DNA of 64,000 bases from Methylocystis sp. H62 (GTDB lineage Bacteria > Pseudomonadota > Alphaproteobacteria > Rhizobiales > Beijerinckiaceae), in contig NZ_JADNQZ010000056.1 of the NCBI RefSeq assembly GCF_015709515.1, forward strand, positions 186,001 through 250,000, in the 5' to 3' direction. Below are positions 46,935 to 56,029 of the stretch, in pieces. A program made the position numbers and the translations under genes. A model generated the notes under the pieces. It had not been told where the DNA came from, ran no database searches, and was given only the letters and a program-made list of their open reading frames with translations. The first letter of the stretch is position 1. Every line of letters starts with the position of its first letter.

Positions 46935-48641
46935 CTAGCGATAGAAAAGCGAGACCGCCAAGAAGAGCGCCAGCAGCAAACAGAGCGTCTGCCAAAAGAT
47001 GAGGGGATTGCGTTCGTAGAGAGACTTTTTGCGCAGCGCCAGCGGTTGTCCCCGCGCCGAGCCGTTTTCGAGTTCGAAGGCGAATTCCAGCACATCGCCG
47101 AAACGATCGTCGCGCGCGACGGCGATCGCCTTCAGGATCGCGGCGTCGAGCCAGGCGGGAAGGTCGGGTCGCTTGAGGGCAAGCGGCAGAGGCTTTGAGA
47201 AGCGGGGTCTACTGAACGGCTCGATCTCGCCGTAGGGGTAACAACGGCTGAACATCCGATAGATGGTGACCCCGAAAGCATAAAGATCCGACGCTTCGTC
47301 GCCGGCGGCGCCGTCGAAAAGCTCCGGCGCCATATAGCTCGGCGTGCCGGGCGCATGTATTTCCGGCAAGTTCTCGAGGTTCGGCGCGCGGCAAACGCCG
47401 AGATCGACGAGACGCAGCCCGCCATCCTTGAGCAAAATAATATTATCCGGTTTGATGTCGCGGTGAATGACGCCGCAGCGGTGCAAGGTCGCGATGGCGC
47501 GCGCCAGGCGCGTCGCGATTGAGGCGCCCTCAGCAAGATCAATGCGGGGTTCGCGCCGCAGGCGCCGCTCCAGCGTCTCGCCATCGTAATATGGCATCAC
47601 CGAATAGAGCCGGCTTTGTCGTCCCGGGAGCAGTTCGACGACTTCGCCGACGAACGGACTTCGCACCCGCGCCGCAACCCAGGCTTCATTGACGAAGGCC
47701 AATCGGTAAGCGGCGTCATCGGCGACGCGCGGATGCGGAAATTTCAAAACGACCGCTTTTCCGTTCTGCGTATCCGTCGCCCGCATCAGTCGACTGTAGC
47801 GCCCTTCCGAGAGAAGGCCGTCGATTCGAAACTCGTCGACAAGGTCTCCGATCGCCGGCAACTCGCCAATCGGCAAGGCTGCGAAGGCGTGCGACAAGGC
47901 GCGCTCGTCGGCGGGCGGCACATCGACGACGTCAACGACAAGCGCAGTGACATTGTCATGGCTGCCCGCCTCGAGCGCCGTCTGAACGATCCTCTCCGAC
48001 GTTTCCTGCGGCCCGCCCCTTTCGGCGAGCAGCGAACGAAGCGTCGCGCCTGGCAACACGCCATGAACGCCGTCCGAACACAGCAGAAAACGATCATGCA
48101 GATTGAGACTATGCATGCCCTGATCAAACAAAAGCGCATCGTCAAAGCCCACAGCGCGAAGCAGCGCATGGGCGAAATCGCCGCGACCTAAGGTGTGATC
48201 TTTCGTCAGTCTTTCGAGGCTGGCGCCAGCGAGTCGGTAGACGCGCGTATCGCCAACATGGAGAATAAAGGCCGTTCGGCGCGACAGGATCAGCGTGCTG
48301 AACGTCGTCGCCATGCCTTCCAATGAAGGATCGACCCTCGACTGCGCCGCGATCCAGCTGTTAGCCGCTTCGAGTGAACGGGCGGCGGCGCGACTGACGC
48401 CCAAAGTCTCCGGCTGCGCATAGTAGCCGTCGATGAAGGCGCGCACGGCGGTTTCAGCCGCCGCGCGTCCGCCCTTGTGGCCGCCAACGCCATCGGCGAC
48501 GGCGGCGACGACGCCCTGCAAGGCGCCGGCGCCGCCTGAGCCCAGGCAAAATGCGACATAGTCCTGATTGTCGGGCCGTCGGCCTTTTTGCGTCGCAAAG
48601 CCCGCTTCGATTCGAAGATCATGAACGACGCGGACCGACAC
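46935..48641 (-). CDS. Bifunctional PP2C phosphatase / Ser-Thr protein kinase, membrane-anchored
   Basis: A 568-residue fusion. Residues about 1-245 are a PP2C phosphatase with the metal-binding Asp motifs DNQDYV, VADGVGGHKGG, LHVGDTRVYRL, LLCSDGVHG and GSHDNVTALVV. Residues about 270-520 are a Hanks-type kinase with VVLKFPHP (Lys), HRDIKPDNIILL (catalytic loop) and PGTPSYMAPELF. The DFG motif reads DLG and the glycine loop is poor. One helix near the C-terminus (WQTLCLLLALFLAVSLF) should anchor it in the membrane. It is the last large gene of the nitrate operon, 14 bases after the transporter gene; similar fusions occur in nas clusters of other proteobacteria. Target unknown. Confidence 0.92.
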   Translation of the reverse strand: MSVRVVHDLRIEAGFATQKGRRPDNQDYVAFCLGSGGAGALQGVVAAVADGVGGHKGGRAAAETAVRAFIDGYYAQPETLGVSRAAARSLEAANSWIAAQSRVDPSLEGMATTFSTLILSRRTAFILHVGDTRVYRLAGASLERLTKDHTLGRGDFAHALLRAVGFDDALLFDQGMHSLNLHDRFLLCSDGVHGVLPGATLRSLLAERGGPQETSERIVQTALEAGSHDNVTALVVDVVDVPPADERALSHAFAALPIGELPAIGDLVDEFRIDGLLSEGRYSRLMRATDTQNGKAVVLKFPHPRVADDAAYRLAFVNEAWVAARVRSPFVGEVVELLPGRQSRLYSVMPYYDGETLERRLRREPRIDLAEGASIATRLARAIATLHRCGVIHRDIKPDNIILLKDGGLRLVDLGVCRAPNLENLPEIHAPGTPSYMAPELFDGAAGDEASDLYAFGVTIYRMFSRCYPYGEIEPFSRPRFSKPLPLALKRPDLPAWLDAAILKAIAVARDDRFGDVLEFAFELENGSARGQPLALRKKSLYERNPLIFWQTLCLLLALFLAVSLFYR

Positions 48642-48655
48642 GGCTGTTCCTCAGC

Positions 48656-49918
48656 TCAGATTCGCGCGCCGGAAACGGCGCCCCAGGTCGTCCGCCAGCG
48701 CGTCTTCACGAAGATCAAACCGACGAGACCGAGCAGCGCAAGGAAACCGAAGAAGACGAATCCGGCGGTGAAGCCGCCCGTCGCTCCTTTGGAGTAGGCG
48801 AGCGTCTTGGCGAGAAAAAATCCGCCAAACCCACCCGCGGCGCCGACGAGGCCGGTCATCGCGCCGATCTCCCGGCGGAACCGCTGCGGCAGCAACTGAA
48901 ACACCGCGCCATTGCCCATGCCGAGCGATAACACGCCGACGGAGAACAGCGCCACCGCTGCAAAGGCGACGGGCGGCAGCTGCATCAGACCCCATCCCGC
49001 AACGCCTTTCGCCGGGGCCGGTCCCACCGGCAGAAAGGCGACGGCGAAATAGCAGGCGGAAACGAGAACGAACAGGAAGCACAACGTCTTCACGCCGCCG
49101 ATGCGGTCCGCGATATAGCCGCCGACGGGCCTGAAACCCGAACCGAAGGCGACGATCAGCGCGACCATGAGGCCCGCGGCGACTCCCGTGGCGTGATACT
49201 GCGTCGTGAAATAGAGCGGAAGCGCCGAAGCAAGACCAACGAAGCCGCCGAAGGTGATGAAGTAGAAAAACATGAACCAGCGGCTGTCGGAGTCCGCGAG
49301 CATCCTGCCGTAATCGGCAAGAGCAATCGTCGTTTTGCCGCCGGGCGCGTCCTTGGCGGCCAGCGAATAAATGAGCAGCACCAAAACCATCAGCGCGAGC
49401 AGAACGCCATAAACGGTCTGCCACCCGTAAGCCTCGGCGATCGACGGCGCAAAGAGCGTGTCGAGCACGACCCCCATATTGCCGGCCCCCGCGATGCCCA
49501 TCACCAGACCCTGATATTGCGGCGGATACCAGCGGCCCGCCTGCGGGAGGGCGACGGCGAAAGAGGCGCCGGCGAGCCCAAGGGACAGACCGAAAAGCGC
49601 GATGGCGATTGAACTACTCAGGCCAAAGACGCACACCAGAGATACGGCGAACATCACGATCGCCTGCGCGAGGATGCCCGTCATCTTGGGGCCGATCGCG
49701 TCGGCGAGGAGGCCGAGCGGAACCCGAAAGAAGGCGCCGCCGAGAACCGGAATCGCGACAAGCGAGAGTTTGTCCTCGACCGAAATCGGCATGTCTTTGG
49801 CGATGTAAATCATCAGCGGGCCGAGCGAGACCCAGGCCATGAAGCTGATATCAAAGTAGAGGAAGGCCGCAAGCAGCGTCGGCCAATGACCAGCCTTTTT
49901 AAAATCCGACAGTTTCAT
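48656..49918 (-). CDS. narK: Nitrate/nitrite transporter, MFS NarK/NasA type
   Basis: A 420-residue 12-helix major-facilitator protein of the NNP family. Signature regions are GGAFFRVPLGLLADAIGPK, the nitrate signature GIAGAGNMGVVLDTLFAPSI and FGSGFRPVGGYIADRIGG with its conserved Arg. It should bring nitrate into the cell for NasA. Its ATG overlaps the end of nasA by 20 bases, so it belongs to the operon. Confidence 0.93.
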   Translation of the reverse strand: MKLSDFKKAGHWPTLLAAFLYFDISFMAWVSLGPLMIYIAKDMPISVEDKLSLVAIPVLGGAFFRVPLGLLADAIGPKMTGILAQAIVMFAVSLVCVFGLSSSIAIALFGLSLGLAGASFAVALPQAGRWYPPQYQGLVMGIAGAGNMGVVLDTLFAPSIAEAYGWQTVYGVLLALMVLVLLIYSLAAKDAPGGKTTIALADYGRMLADSDSRWFMFFYFITFGGFVGLASALPLYFTTQYHATGVAAGLMVALIVAFGSGFRPVGGYIADRIGGVKTLCFLFVLVSACYFAVAFLPVGPAPAKGVAGWGLMQLPPVAFAAVALFSVGVLSLGMGNGAVFQLLPQRFRREIGAMTGLVGAAGGFGGFFLAKTLAYSKGATGGFTAGFVFFGFLALLGLVGLIFVKTRWRTTWGAVSGARI

Positions 49919-52679
49919 CAGATGCTCCTTCTTTCATGCTTGTTGGGTTCTCTCGCGCCGAATCCATCGCAGACTCGGCGGCGAGAGAAATCTTGATGAG
50001 ACGTTGAATTTCCGGTTGGCAGGAGCCGCAATTGGAGCCTGCGCGCGTGGCCTTCCCGACGTCGAGCGCCGAGCGGCAGCCTTGGTGGATTGCGGCTTCG
50101 ATCTGCTTTTGACCGACGCTAAAGCATGAACAGACAAGCGGTCCGTCATCCGCCAGTTGTCGACCCGAGCGACCGGACAATAGCGACAGCCGCTCTGACT
50201 GATCGAGACGATCGCGGGCGAAGAGTTCGAGCGCGAAATCCCAGGATTGCGCAAGGGGAGACAAAGCCCAGATGAGCGTTGCGCGGTCCTCAAGGAAGGC
50301 GGCGCCGGAAAAGAGGCTCTTCGTCTCATCGATCAAATGGATGACGTCTTCGCTCGCCGCAGCGGCGTGGATTATTTCCGTCCACTCGTCGTCTGCGAGA
50401 TCGCCAGCGACGCGATAGCCATAGCCATTGGCGACGGCGACGCGCGCCCACCATACGCCCTGGGGCAACGTGATCGGGCTGCGGGAGAGAAGAAAGCCCT
50501 GGCGCGCGAAGCGCATAGGCGTGACGATGGCGGGCGTCGCCTTAGATTCCGGCTGTCCCGAGAAAGGATCGACACAGGGCGCGACAAGTGCGCCAATGCG
50601 CGCATCCGCGGCGGTTTCATCGGTCCAGTGAATCGGCGCGAAAATATGCCCGGCGGGCTGACGGTCCGTCACCACGGCGCGCAAGACGCAGCTTCCATAG
50701 GGCGTCGCGACGCGCGCAAATCCGCCGTCCTCGACTCCAAGATCCTTCGCGTCTGATGGATTGATCTCGACGAAGGGTTCCGGAAGATGCCTTGCAAGGC
50801 GGGGACTCATGCCGCTGCGCGTCATGGTGTGCCACTGATCGCGGATGCGACCGGTGTTGAGCCGAAGCGGGAAGTCCCGCGTCAATTCAGTCGCCAAGGT
50901 CGGCGTCGCCAACGCGATGAATTTCGCTCGTCCGCCTCGACAGAAAAAGCCGCCGTCGGCGAAGAGGCGCGCGCGGCCCTTGTTCTTGTCATCAGGGACC
51001 GGCCATTGCGTCGGCGCGAGCGCGTCATATTCGGCGTCGCTCAGCCGCGCGAGACCGCCAATGTCGAACCCGCGCGTTCCGTTATTCTCGAAAGCCGAAA
51101 GCGCGGCGTGTTCGCGAAACACGTCTGCGGCCGCTCCGTAGTCGAAGCCTGCAAAGCCCATGCGTCGCGCGACATCGGCGAAAATCGCCCAGTCGGCGCG
51201 AGTCTCTCCCGGCGGAGGCAAAAACGCGCGCTGACGCGAAATGCGGCGCTCCGAATTCGTCACCGTGCCGCTCTTTTCGCCCCACGCCTGCGCCGGCAGG
51301 AGCAAATGCGCGCCGCTATTGATCGTGTCGTTCGACGTCACATTGTCGGAGACGATGAAGAGTTCGAGCTTGCTAAGAGCGGCGCGCGCGGCATTGGCGT
51401 TTGGAAGCGACGCCGCCGGATTGGTGCCGACGACCCACAGCGCCTTGATGTCGCCGCGCGCGATGGCGTCGAACATCTGCACCGCCTTCAATCCGTCACG
51501 CGTCGCCATGCGCGGCGCGTTCCAGAAGCGACCGACGCGGTCGATGTTTGCGGGCTCGAAGCCCATATGGGCGGCGAGGCTGTTGGCGAGTCCGCCGACT
51601 TCTCGCCCGCCCATCGCATTGGGCTGGCCGGTCAGGGAGAAGGGAGACGCGCCGGACTTGCCGACGCGGCCCGTCGCGAGATGGCAATTGATGATGGCGT
51701 TGACTTTGTCCGTTCCCTGCGCCGACTGATTGACGCCCTGCGAGAAGCAAGTGACCGTGCGCGGCGTCTGCGCGAACCATGCGAAGAAAGACGCGATGTC
51801 AACCTCGCGAAGTCCGGTGGACGCTGCAGTCGCTTCGATCGAGGGCGCAAGGGTCCGCGCCACTTTCAGGGCGCCTTCCAGGCCCGCAGTATGACGACGG
51901 ACGAAATCATCGTCGAAAGCGCCGACCTTTGTGAGATGGACAAACAAGCCGCAAAACAGCGCCTGATCCGCGCCCGGCGCGATCTGCAGAAAGAGGTCAG
52001 CGCTTTCGGCCGTCGGCGTGCGGCGCGTGTCGATGACGACGAGCTTGGCGCCGCGCTCCTCCTTGTTGCGCATGATGCGCTGGAAGAGGACAGGATGGCA
52101 CCAGGCGGCGTTGGAGCCGACGAGCACGATGAGGTCGGCTTCGTCCAGATCCTCGTAACAGCCCGGCACGACGTCGGCGCCGAAGGCGCGCTTGTGGCCC
52201 GCGACCGTGGAGGCCATGCACAGGCGCGAATTGGTGTCGACATTGGCCGAGCCGATAAAGCCCTTCATCAGCTTGTTGGCGACATAATAATCCTCGGTCA
52301 GCAGCTGACCCGAGAGATAAACCGCGACGGCGTCAGGACCGTGCTCGTCGACGATGCGACGAAATCCGTCTGCGGCTTGATCCAGCGCGGCATCCCAGCT
52401 TACGCGCGCGAAGGCGCCGTCAGACTGACGGCGCATCGGATGGAGAAGGCGCCCCTCCAGCCCAAGCGTTTCGCCGAGAGCCGAGCCCTTAGAACAGAGC
52501 CGGCCGAAATTTGCAGGATGGGCCGGATCGCCAATCACGTCGGCGCCATTTGCGGACGCGAGCACGCCGCAGCCGACGCCGCAGTAAGGACAGGTCGAGC
52601 GCGTCGTCGTCGCCTGAACAGGCGCTATGCTGTTGTGCGAATTTTCAAGCGGCGCGGGCGCCAGGACTTCATCGAGCAT
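49899..52679 (-). CDS. nasA: Assimilatory nitrate reductase, catalytic subunit
   Basis: A 926-residue molybdopterin oxidoreductase that reduces nitrate to nitrite in the cytoplasm. The N-terminal 4Fe-4S site has C30, C33, C37 (STCPYCGVGCGV) and C62 (RLCSKGS). The molybdenum domains include CFSQGVNQSAQGTDKVNAII and GTNPAASLPNANAA. The C-terminal 60 residues form a BFD-type 2Fe-2S domain: LVCSCFSVGQKQIE and SNCGSCQPEIQRL, a feature of NasA forms that take electrons from a flavoprotein. The ATG at 52679 was chosen over a TTG at 52691 that would overlap the upstream gene. No signal peptide, as expected for an assimilatory enzyme. Confidence 0.96.
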   Translation of the reverse strand: MLDEVLAPAPLENSHNSIAPVQATTTRSTCPYCGVGCGVLASANGADVIGDPAHPANFGRLCSKGSALGETLGLEGRLLHPMRRQSDGAFARVSWDAALDQAADGFRRIVDEHGPDAVAVYLSGQLLTEDYYVANKLMKGFIGSANVDTNSRLCMASTVAGHKRAFGADVVPGCYEDLDEADLIVLVGSNAAWCHPVLFQRIMRNKEERGAKLVVIDTRRTPTAESADLFLQIAPGADQALFCGLFVHLTKVGAFDDDFVRRHTAGLEGALKVARTLAPSIEATAASTGLREVDIASFFAWFAQTPRTVTCFSQGVNQSAQGTDKVNAIINCHLATGRVGKSGASPFSLTGQPNAMGGREVGGLANSLAAHMGFEPANIDRVGRFWNAPRMATRDGLKAVQMFDAIARGDIKALWVVGTNPAASLPNANAARAALSKLELFIVSDNVTSNDTINSGAHLLLPAQAWGEKSGTVTNSERRISRQRAFLPPPGETRADWAIFADVARRMGFAGFDYGAAADVFREHAALSAFENNGTRGFDIGGLARLSDAEYDALAPTQWPVPDDKNKGRARLFADGGFFCRGGRAKFIALATPTLATELTRDFPLRLNTGRIRDQWHTMTRSGMSPRLARHLPEPFVEINPSDAKDLGVEDGGFARVATPYGSCVLRAVVTDRQPAGHIFAPIHWTDETAADARIGALVAPCVDPFSGQPESKATPAIVTPMRFARQGFLLSRSPITLPQGVWWARVAVANGYGYRVAGDLADDEWTEIIHAAAASEDVIHLIDETKSLFSGAAFLEDRATLIWALSPLAQSWDFALELFARDRLDQSERLSLLSGRSGRQLADDGPLVCSCFSVGQKQIEAAIHQGCRSALDVGKATRAGSNCGSCQPEIQRLIKISLAAESAMDSARENPTSMKEGASDETVGF

Positions 52680-52687
52680 GAGCGGCC

Positions 52688-54277
52688 TCAATAGACGTCC
52701 TGTTGATAGCGCCCGCTCTTCTTGAGCTGGGCGACGAAGGCGACCGCTTCATCGGCGCTGCGGGCGCCGAATTCGGCGATAACGTCGACAAGCGCACGTT
52801 CAACATCCTTGGCCATGCGCTGCGCATCGCCGCAGACGTAAAAATGCGCGCCTTCCGCGAGCCACGCCCATAGTTCACGGCCGGACTGGCGCATGCGGTC
52901 CTGCACATAGAATTTTTCCGCGCCATCACGCGACCAGGCGAGCGACAGACGTGTGAGCAGGCCCGTCGCCTTCATCGCTTCGAATTCGTCGGCATAGAAG
53001 AAATCGCAGGCCGAACGCTGGTGTCCAAAGAAGAGCCAGTTCCTGCCGGGCGCGCGGGTCGCCGCGCGCTCCTGCAAAAAGGCGCGAAACGGCGCGACGC
53101 CGGTGCCAGGTCCGATCATGATGATCGGCGTCGCCGGATCGTCCGGCAGCGCGAAACCATGCGCCGGCTGCACATAGACCGGAAGACTGTCGCCCGGCGC
53201 GATGCGCTCGGCCAGAAAGGTCGAGGCGACGCCAAGACGCCTGCGCTTGCCGACGATATATCGAACCGCGTCGACAGTCAGCGACAGGCGCCCCGGCGCC
53301 GCCTTGGGGGATGAGGAAATCGAATAGAGGCGCGGCTGCAGCGGCTCCAGCGCTTCGACAAAGGCTTCCGGGTGGGGCCGCGCGCTGGAAAATTTCTGCA
53401 GCACGGCGAGCACGTCGAGCGTTGCGGCGTCGCCGTCGGGGTCCTTGCCTTGCGCCAGCAAACGCGCTTTCTCGCGCTGCGCGCCGCCGGTGATGAAGGA
53501 GATGAGCTCGTAAAGCGCATCAGGCGCCGGAGCGAGAGAGACGTCGCTCAGCAATGCTTCGCGCAGGGTCTTGTCGCGCACCGGCGTTACATGCGAGGCG
53601 CCGAGCATGGCGATGATCTGGTCGACGAGGCCGAGATCATTTTTGGCAAACACGCCGAAACTGTCGCCGACTTTGTAGCTGATTTCGCTGGCGCCGAGAT
53701 CGAACTCGACGTGCCAAGTGTCCTTTTCCGAGCCTTCCTTGTTCAGCCGACGGCGAGAAGCGAACGTCGCGCGCACCGGATTGTCGCGCGAGCAGCCGGG
53801 CGCCGCAGCGACGTCGGGTTCGACCTCGGCGACGATGGGCGGTGCCGGCGAAGGCTGATCCAGCTCCGCCGCAAGCGCCTTCACCATGCGCGCCGTGTCC
53901 TTGCCGCCGGGCGCGCAGAGATTGAGGCGAACCTCCTTGCGCGCCGCGAGCGCGTCCGCATAGGTCTCGCAAATGTAGCCGCACTGGCCGCAGTCCTGTT
54001 GCGCCATGGCCGCCATCAGGCGGCGACGCAGCGGACGGCCTTGGGCAAGCTGCATGCGCGATTCGAGCGCCAGCGTCTGGTCATGCCACGGCGCTGCGCC
54101 ATCGTCGCTATCGGCGCCGGCCATCACGGCGGCGTTTGCCTCTGGCGAGAGCGGCGTGATCGAGCTGTCATCGGGCGCGGCGAAGCCGGCAAAGAAGCCG
54201 CTGAGCCAGGCGCGCTGCTCCTGCGTGAAAGGCGCATTCGGCGGAATGAAAAACGGCGGGGAGGACTGATGAGTCAC
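52688..54277 (-). CDS. CysJ-like NADPH flavoprotein reductase with Fe-S motif in place of flavodoxin
   Basis: A 529-residue diflavin-reductase-like protein. The C-terminal two thirds match sulfite reductase alpha: FAD site RLYSISSSP and GVASTFLAER, NADPH site IMIGPGTGVAPFRAFLQER, FFGHQRSACDFFY, and the end RYQQDVY. There is no FMN flavodoxin domain. Instead residues 96-121 hold four Cys (C96, C99, C103 in DCGQCGYICETYADAL, then C121), like the RnfB/CO-dehydrogenase-type 4Fe-4S domain. It lies between nirA and nasA, overlapping nirA by four bases, so it most likely passes NADPH electrons to NirA and/or NasA rather than to sulfite reductase. The N-terminus (TQEQRAWLSGFFAGF) resembles that of the neighbouring NirA. 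Confidence 0.88.
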   Translation of the reverse strand: MTHQSSPPFFIPPNAPFTQEQRAWLSGFFAGFAAPDDSSITPLSPEANAAVMAGADSDDGAAPWHDQTLALESRMQLAQGRPLRRRLMAAMAQQDCGQCGYICETYADALAARKEVRLNLCAPGGKDTARMVKALAAELDQPSPAPPIVAEVEPDVAAAPGCSRDNPVRATFASRRRLNKEGSEKDTWHVEFDLGASEISYKVGDSFGVFAKNDLGLVDQIIAMLGASHVTPVRDKTLREALLSDVSLAPAPDALYELISFITGGAQREKARLLAQGKDPDGDAATLDVLAVLQKFSSARPHPEAFVEALEPLQPRLYSISSSPKAAPGRLSLTVDAVRYIVGKRRRLGVASTFLAERIAPGDSLPVYVQPAHGFALPDDPATPIIMIGPGTGVAPFRAFLQERAATRAPGRNWLFFGHQRSACDFFYADEFEAMKATGLLTRLSLAWSRDGAEKFYVQDRMRQSGRELWAWLAEGAHFYVCGDAQRMAKDVERALVDVIAEFGARSADEAVAFVAQLKKSGRYQQDVY

Positions 54278-56028
54278 GCCATGCTCTCCTCACTAGCAAG
54301 ACGGCGCAGCGTTTCGATGTCGTGGCGGCGCGCAAAGGCGACGAAGGTTTCGTCCGCGTTCGCCCGGTTTTTTCGATAGGCGCGCAGAATTTTCGCCACC
54401 ATTTCCGGCGCCTCTTCCGCCTTCACATTTTGATAAAACTCGAACGCAATGCCGGCGTCTTCGGCAAAGCCGCCACCAACCAGAATGTGATAGCCCTCGA
54501 CCGTGTCGCCGTCGTCATTCACCGGCACGCGCGCGCCGATCAGTCCGATGTCGCCGATGTAATGCTGCGCGCATGAATGATGGCAGCCAGTGAGATGTAT
54601 GTTGATCGGCGTGTCGATCGGCGCCGCCGCCTCGCAATAGGCCGCGATTTCCTCTGCGTGCCGCTTGGTGTCAGCCGCGGCGAAACGGCAGCCGAAATTG
54701 CCCGTGCAGGCGACGAGTCCGGCGCGAATCGGCGAGGTTTGCGTCGAAAGGCCGAGCGCCTCGATCATCGAGGCAGCTTCGGCAATCTGTGCGTCGCTAA
54801 CGCCCGTGATCAGCACATTCTGCCAGACCGTGAGACGCAGGCCGCCGTCGCCGAATTGGCGCGCGATCTCGGCGAGACCGCGCGCCTGCTCGGGGGTAAA
54901 ACGTCCGACCGGCAACATTACGCCGATCCAATTGAAGCCCGGCTGCTTTTGCGGATGCACGCCGATATGCGCGGCGCGATCCTGACGCGGGCGGACGGCG
55001 ATCGCCGCCGCGTCGATGCGGAGCAGCTTGCGGCCCAGCTTCTCTTCGACGGCGGCTAAAAATTTGTCGAAGCCCCAGGCGTCGAGCACATATTTGAGCC
55101 GCGCCTTGGCGCGATTGGTGCGATCGCCATGTTCGATGAAGACTCGCAGAATCTTGTCGGCGACCTCCACCGCCTCATCCGGCGAAACGATCACGCCGGT
55201 GTCGCGCGCAAAATCCTTGTGACCGGTGATGCCGCCAAGCGCGAGGCGGAAATAAACGCCCGGCGCGACGCCATGCTGGTCGTTCACGACAACGGCCTGA
55301 AAGCCGATGTCATTGGTGTCTTCCAGCGCGCCGATCAATCCCGCGCCGTCAAAGGCGATGTTGAACTTGCGCGGCAGTCCGGAGAGCGAGCGATCGTTGA
55401 GGATGTGATGATGCATCGCGCGCGCATAGGGGCGCGTGTCGATGAGTTCCTGCGGATCGACGCCGGCGGTCGGCGTGCCGGTGATGTTGCGGATATTGTC
55501 GGCGCCAGAGCCCTTGCTCCACAGCCCCAGATCCTGAATCGCCTCCAAAATATTCGTGGCGTTTTTTGGCGCGATTTCGCGGATCTGGATATTGGCGCGC
55601 GTCGTCACATGCAGATAGCCGCCGCCATAATTTTCCGCGAGATCCGCAAGCCCGGCGAACTGCCAATGCGTGAGCGCGCCATTGGGAATGCGCAGCCGGC
55701 ACATATAGGAATTCTGCGCCGGCGCGACATAGAAGAGTCCATAGTAGCGCCAACGGAAATTGTCGGCGGGCTTTGGCGGCGCATTCTCCTTGGCTTGAGC
55801 GACGAGGCGCGGCCATGCGTCGAACGGATGCTCCTCGCGCTTCCATTTTTCCTGATCGGTCAGCTTGCCGCCGGCCGCGGTGACGCGGTCCTGCGCGGAT
55901 AAATGCGCGGCGTCGGGTCCCATCGGCTGCGTTTGCGAAGGCGGGGCCTTTTGTCCGCTGCGCGCAGAAAAGCCGGCTGCAAATCCTTCGAGATAGCGCT
56001 TCTGGTCGAGCGTGAAATCGACGGACAT
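54274..56028 (-). CDS. nirA: Ferredoxin-type nitrite reductase
   Basis: A 584-residue sirohaem/4Fe-4S nitrite reductase, which reduces nitrite to ammonium. The Fe-S/sirohaem Cys are C441 and C447 (ACTGNFGCRFA) and C482 and C486 (TGCHHSCAQHYIGDIG). The sirohaem-side motif TTRANIQIRE is at residues 142-151. It resembles NirA rather than CysI by the DTKRHA and HHSCAQH segments, but electron-donor type cannot be fixed by eye. The neighbours (flavoprotein reductase, FAD oxidoreductase, NasA) set its role in nitrate assimilation. Confidence 0.92.
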   Translation of the reverse strand: MSVDFTLDQKRYLEGFAAGFSARSGQKAPPSQTQPMGPDAAHLSAQDRVTAAGGKLTDQEKWKREEHPFDAWPRLVAQAKENAPPKPADNFRWRYYGLFYVAPAQNSYMCRLRIPNGALTHWQFAGLADLAENYGGGYLHVTTRANIQIREIAPKNATNILEAIQDLGLWSKGSGADNIRNITGTPTAGVDPQELIDTRPYARAMHHHILNDRSLSGLPRKFNIAFDGAGLIGALEDTNDIGFQAVVVNDQHGVAPGVYFRLALGGITGHKDFARDTGVIVSPDEAVEVADKILRVFIEHGDRTNRAKARLKYVLDAWGFDKFLAAVEEKLGRKLLRIDAAAIAVRPRQDRAAHIGVHPQKQPGFNWIGVMLPVGRFTPEQARGLAEIARQFGDGGLRLTVWQNVLITGVSDAQIAEAASMIEALGLSTQTSPIRAGLVACTGNFGCRFAAADTKRHAEEIAAYCEAAAPIDTPINIHLTGCHHSCAQHYIGDIGLIGARVPVNDDGDTVEGYHILVGGGFAEDAGIAFEFYQNVKAEEAPEMVAKILRAYRKNRANADETFVAFARRHDIETLRRLASEESMA

Positions 56029-56029
56029 T

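Noticed and set aside
50787-52694. Very long open frame (635 codons) on the plus strand opposite nasA
   Set aside because: It is a shadow of nasA caused by high GC. The product is Arg/Ala/His-rich without domains, while the minus strand codes a complete molybdenum reductase.
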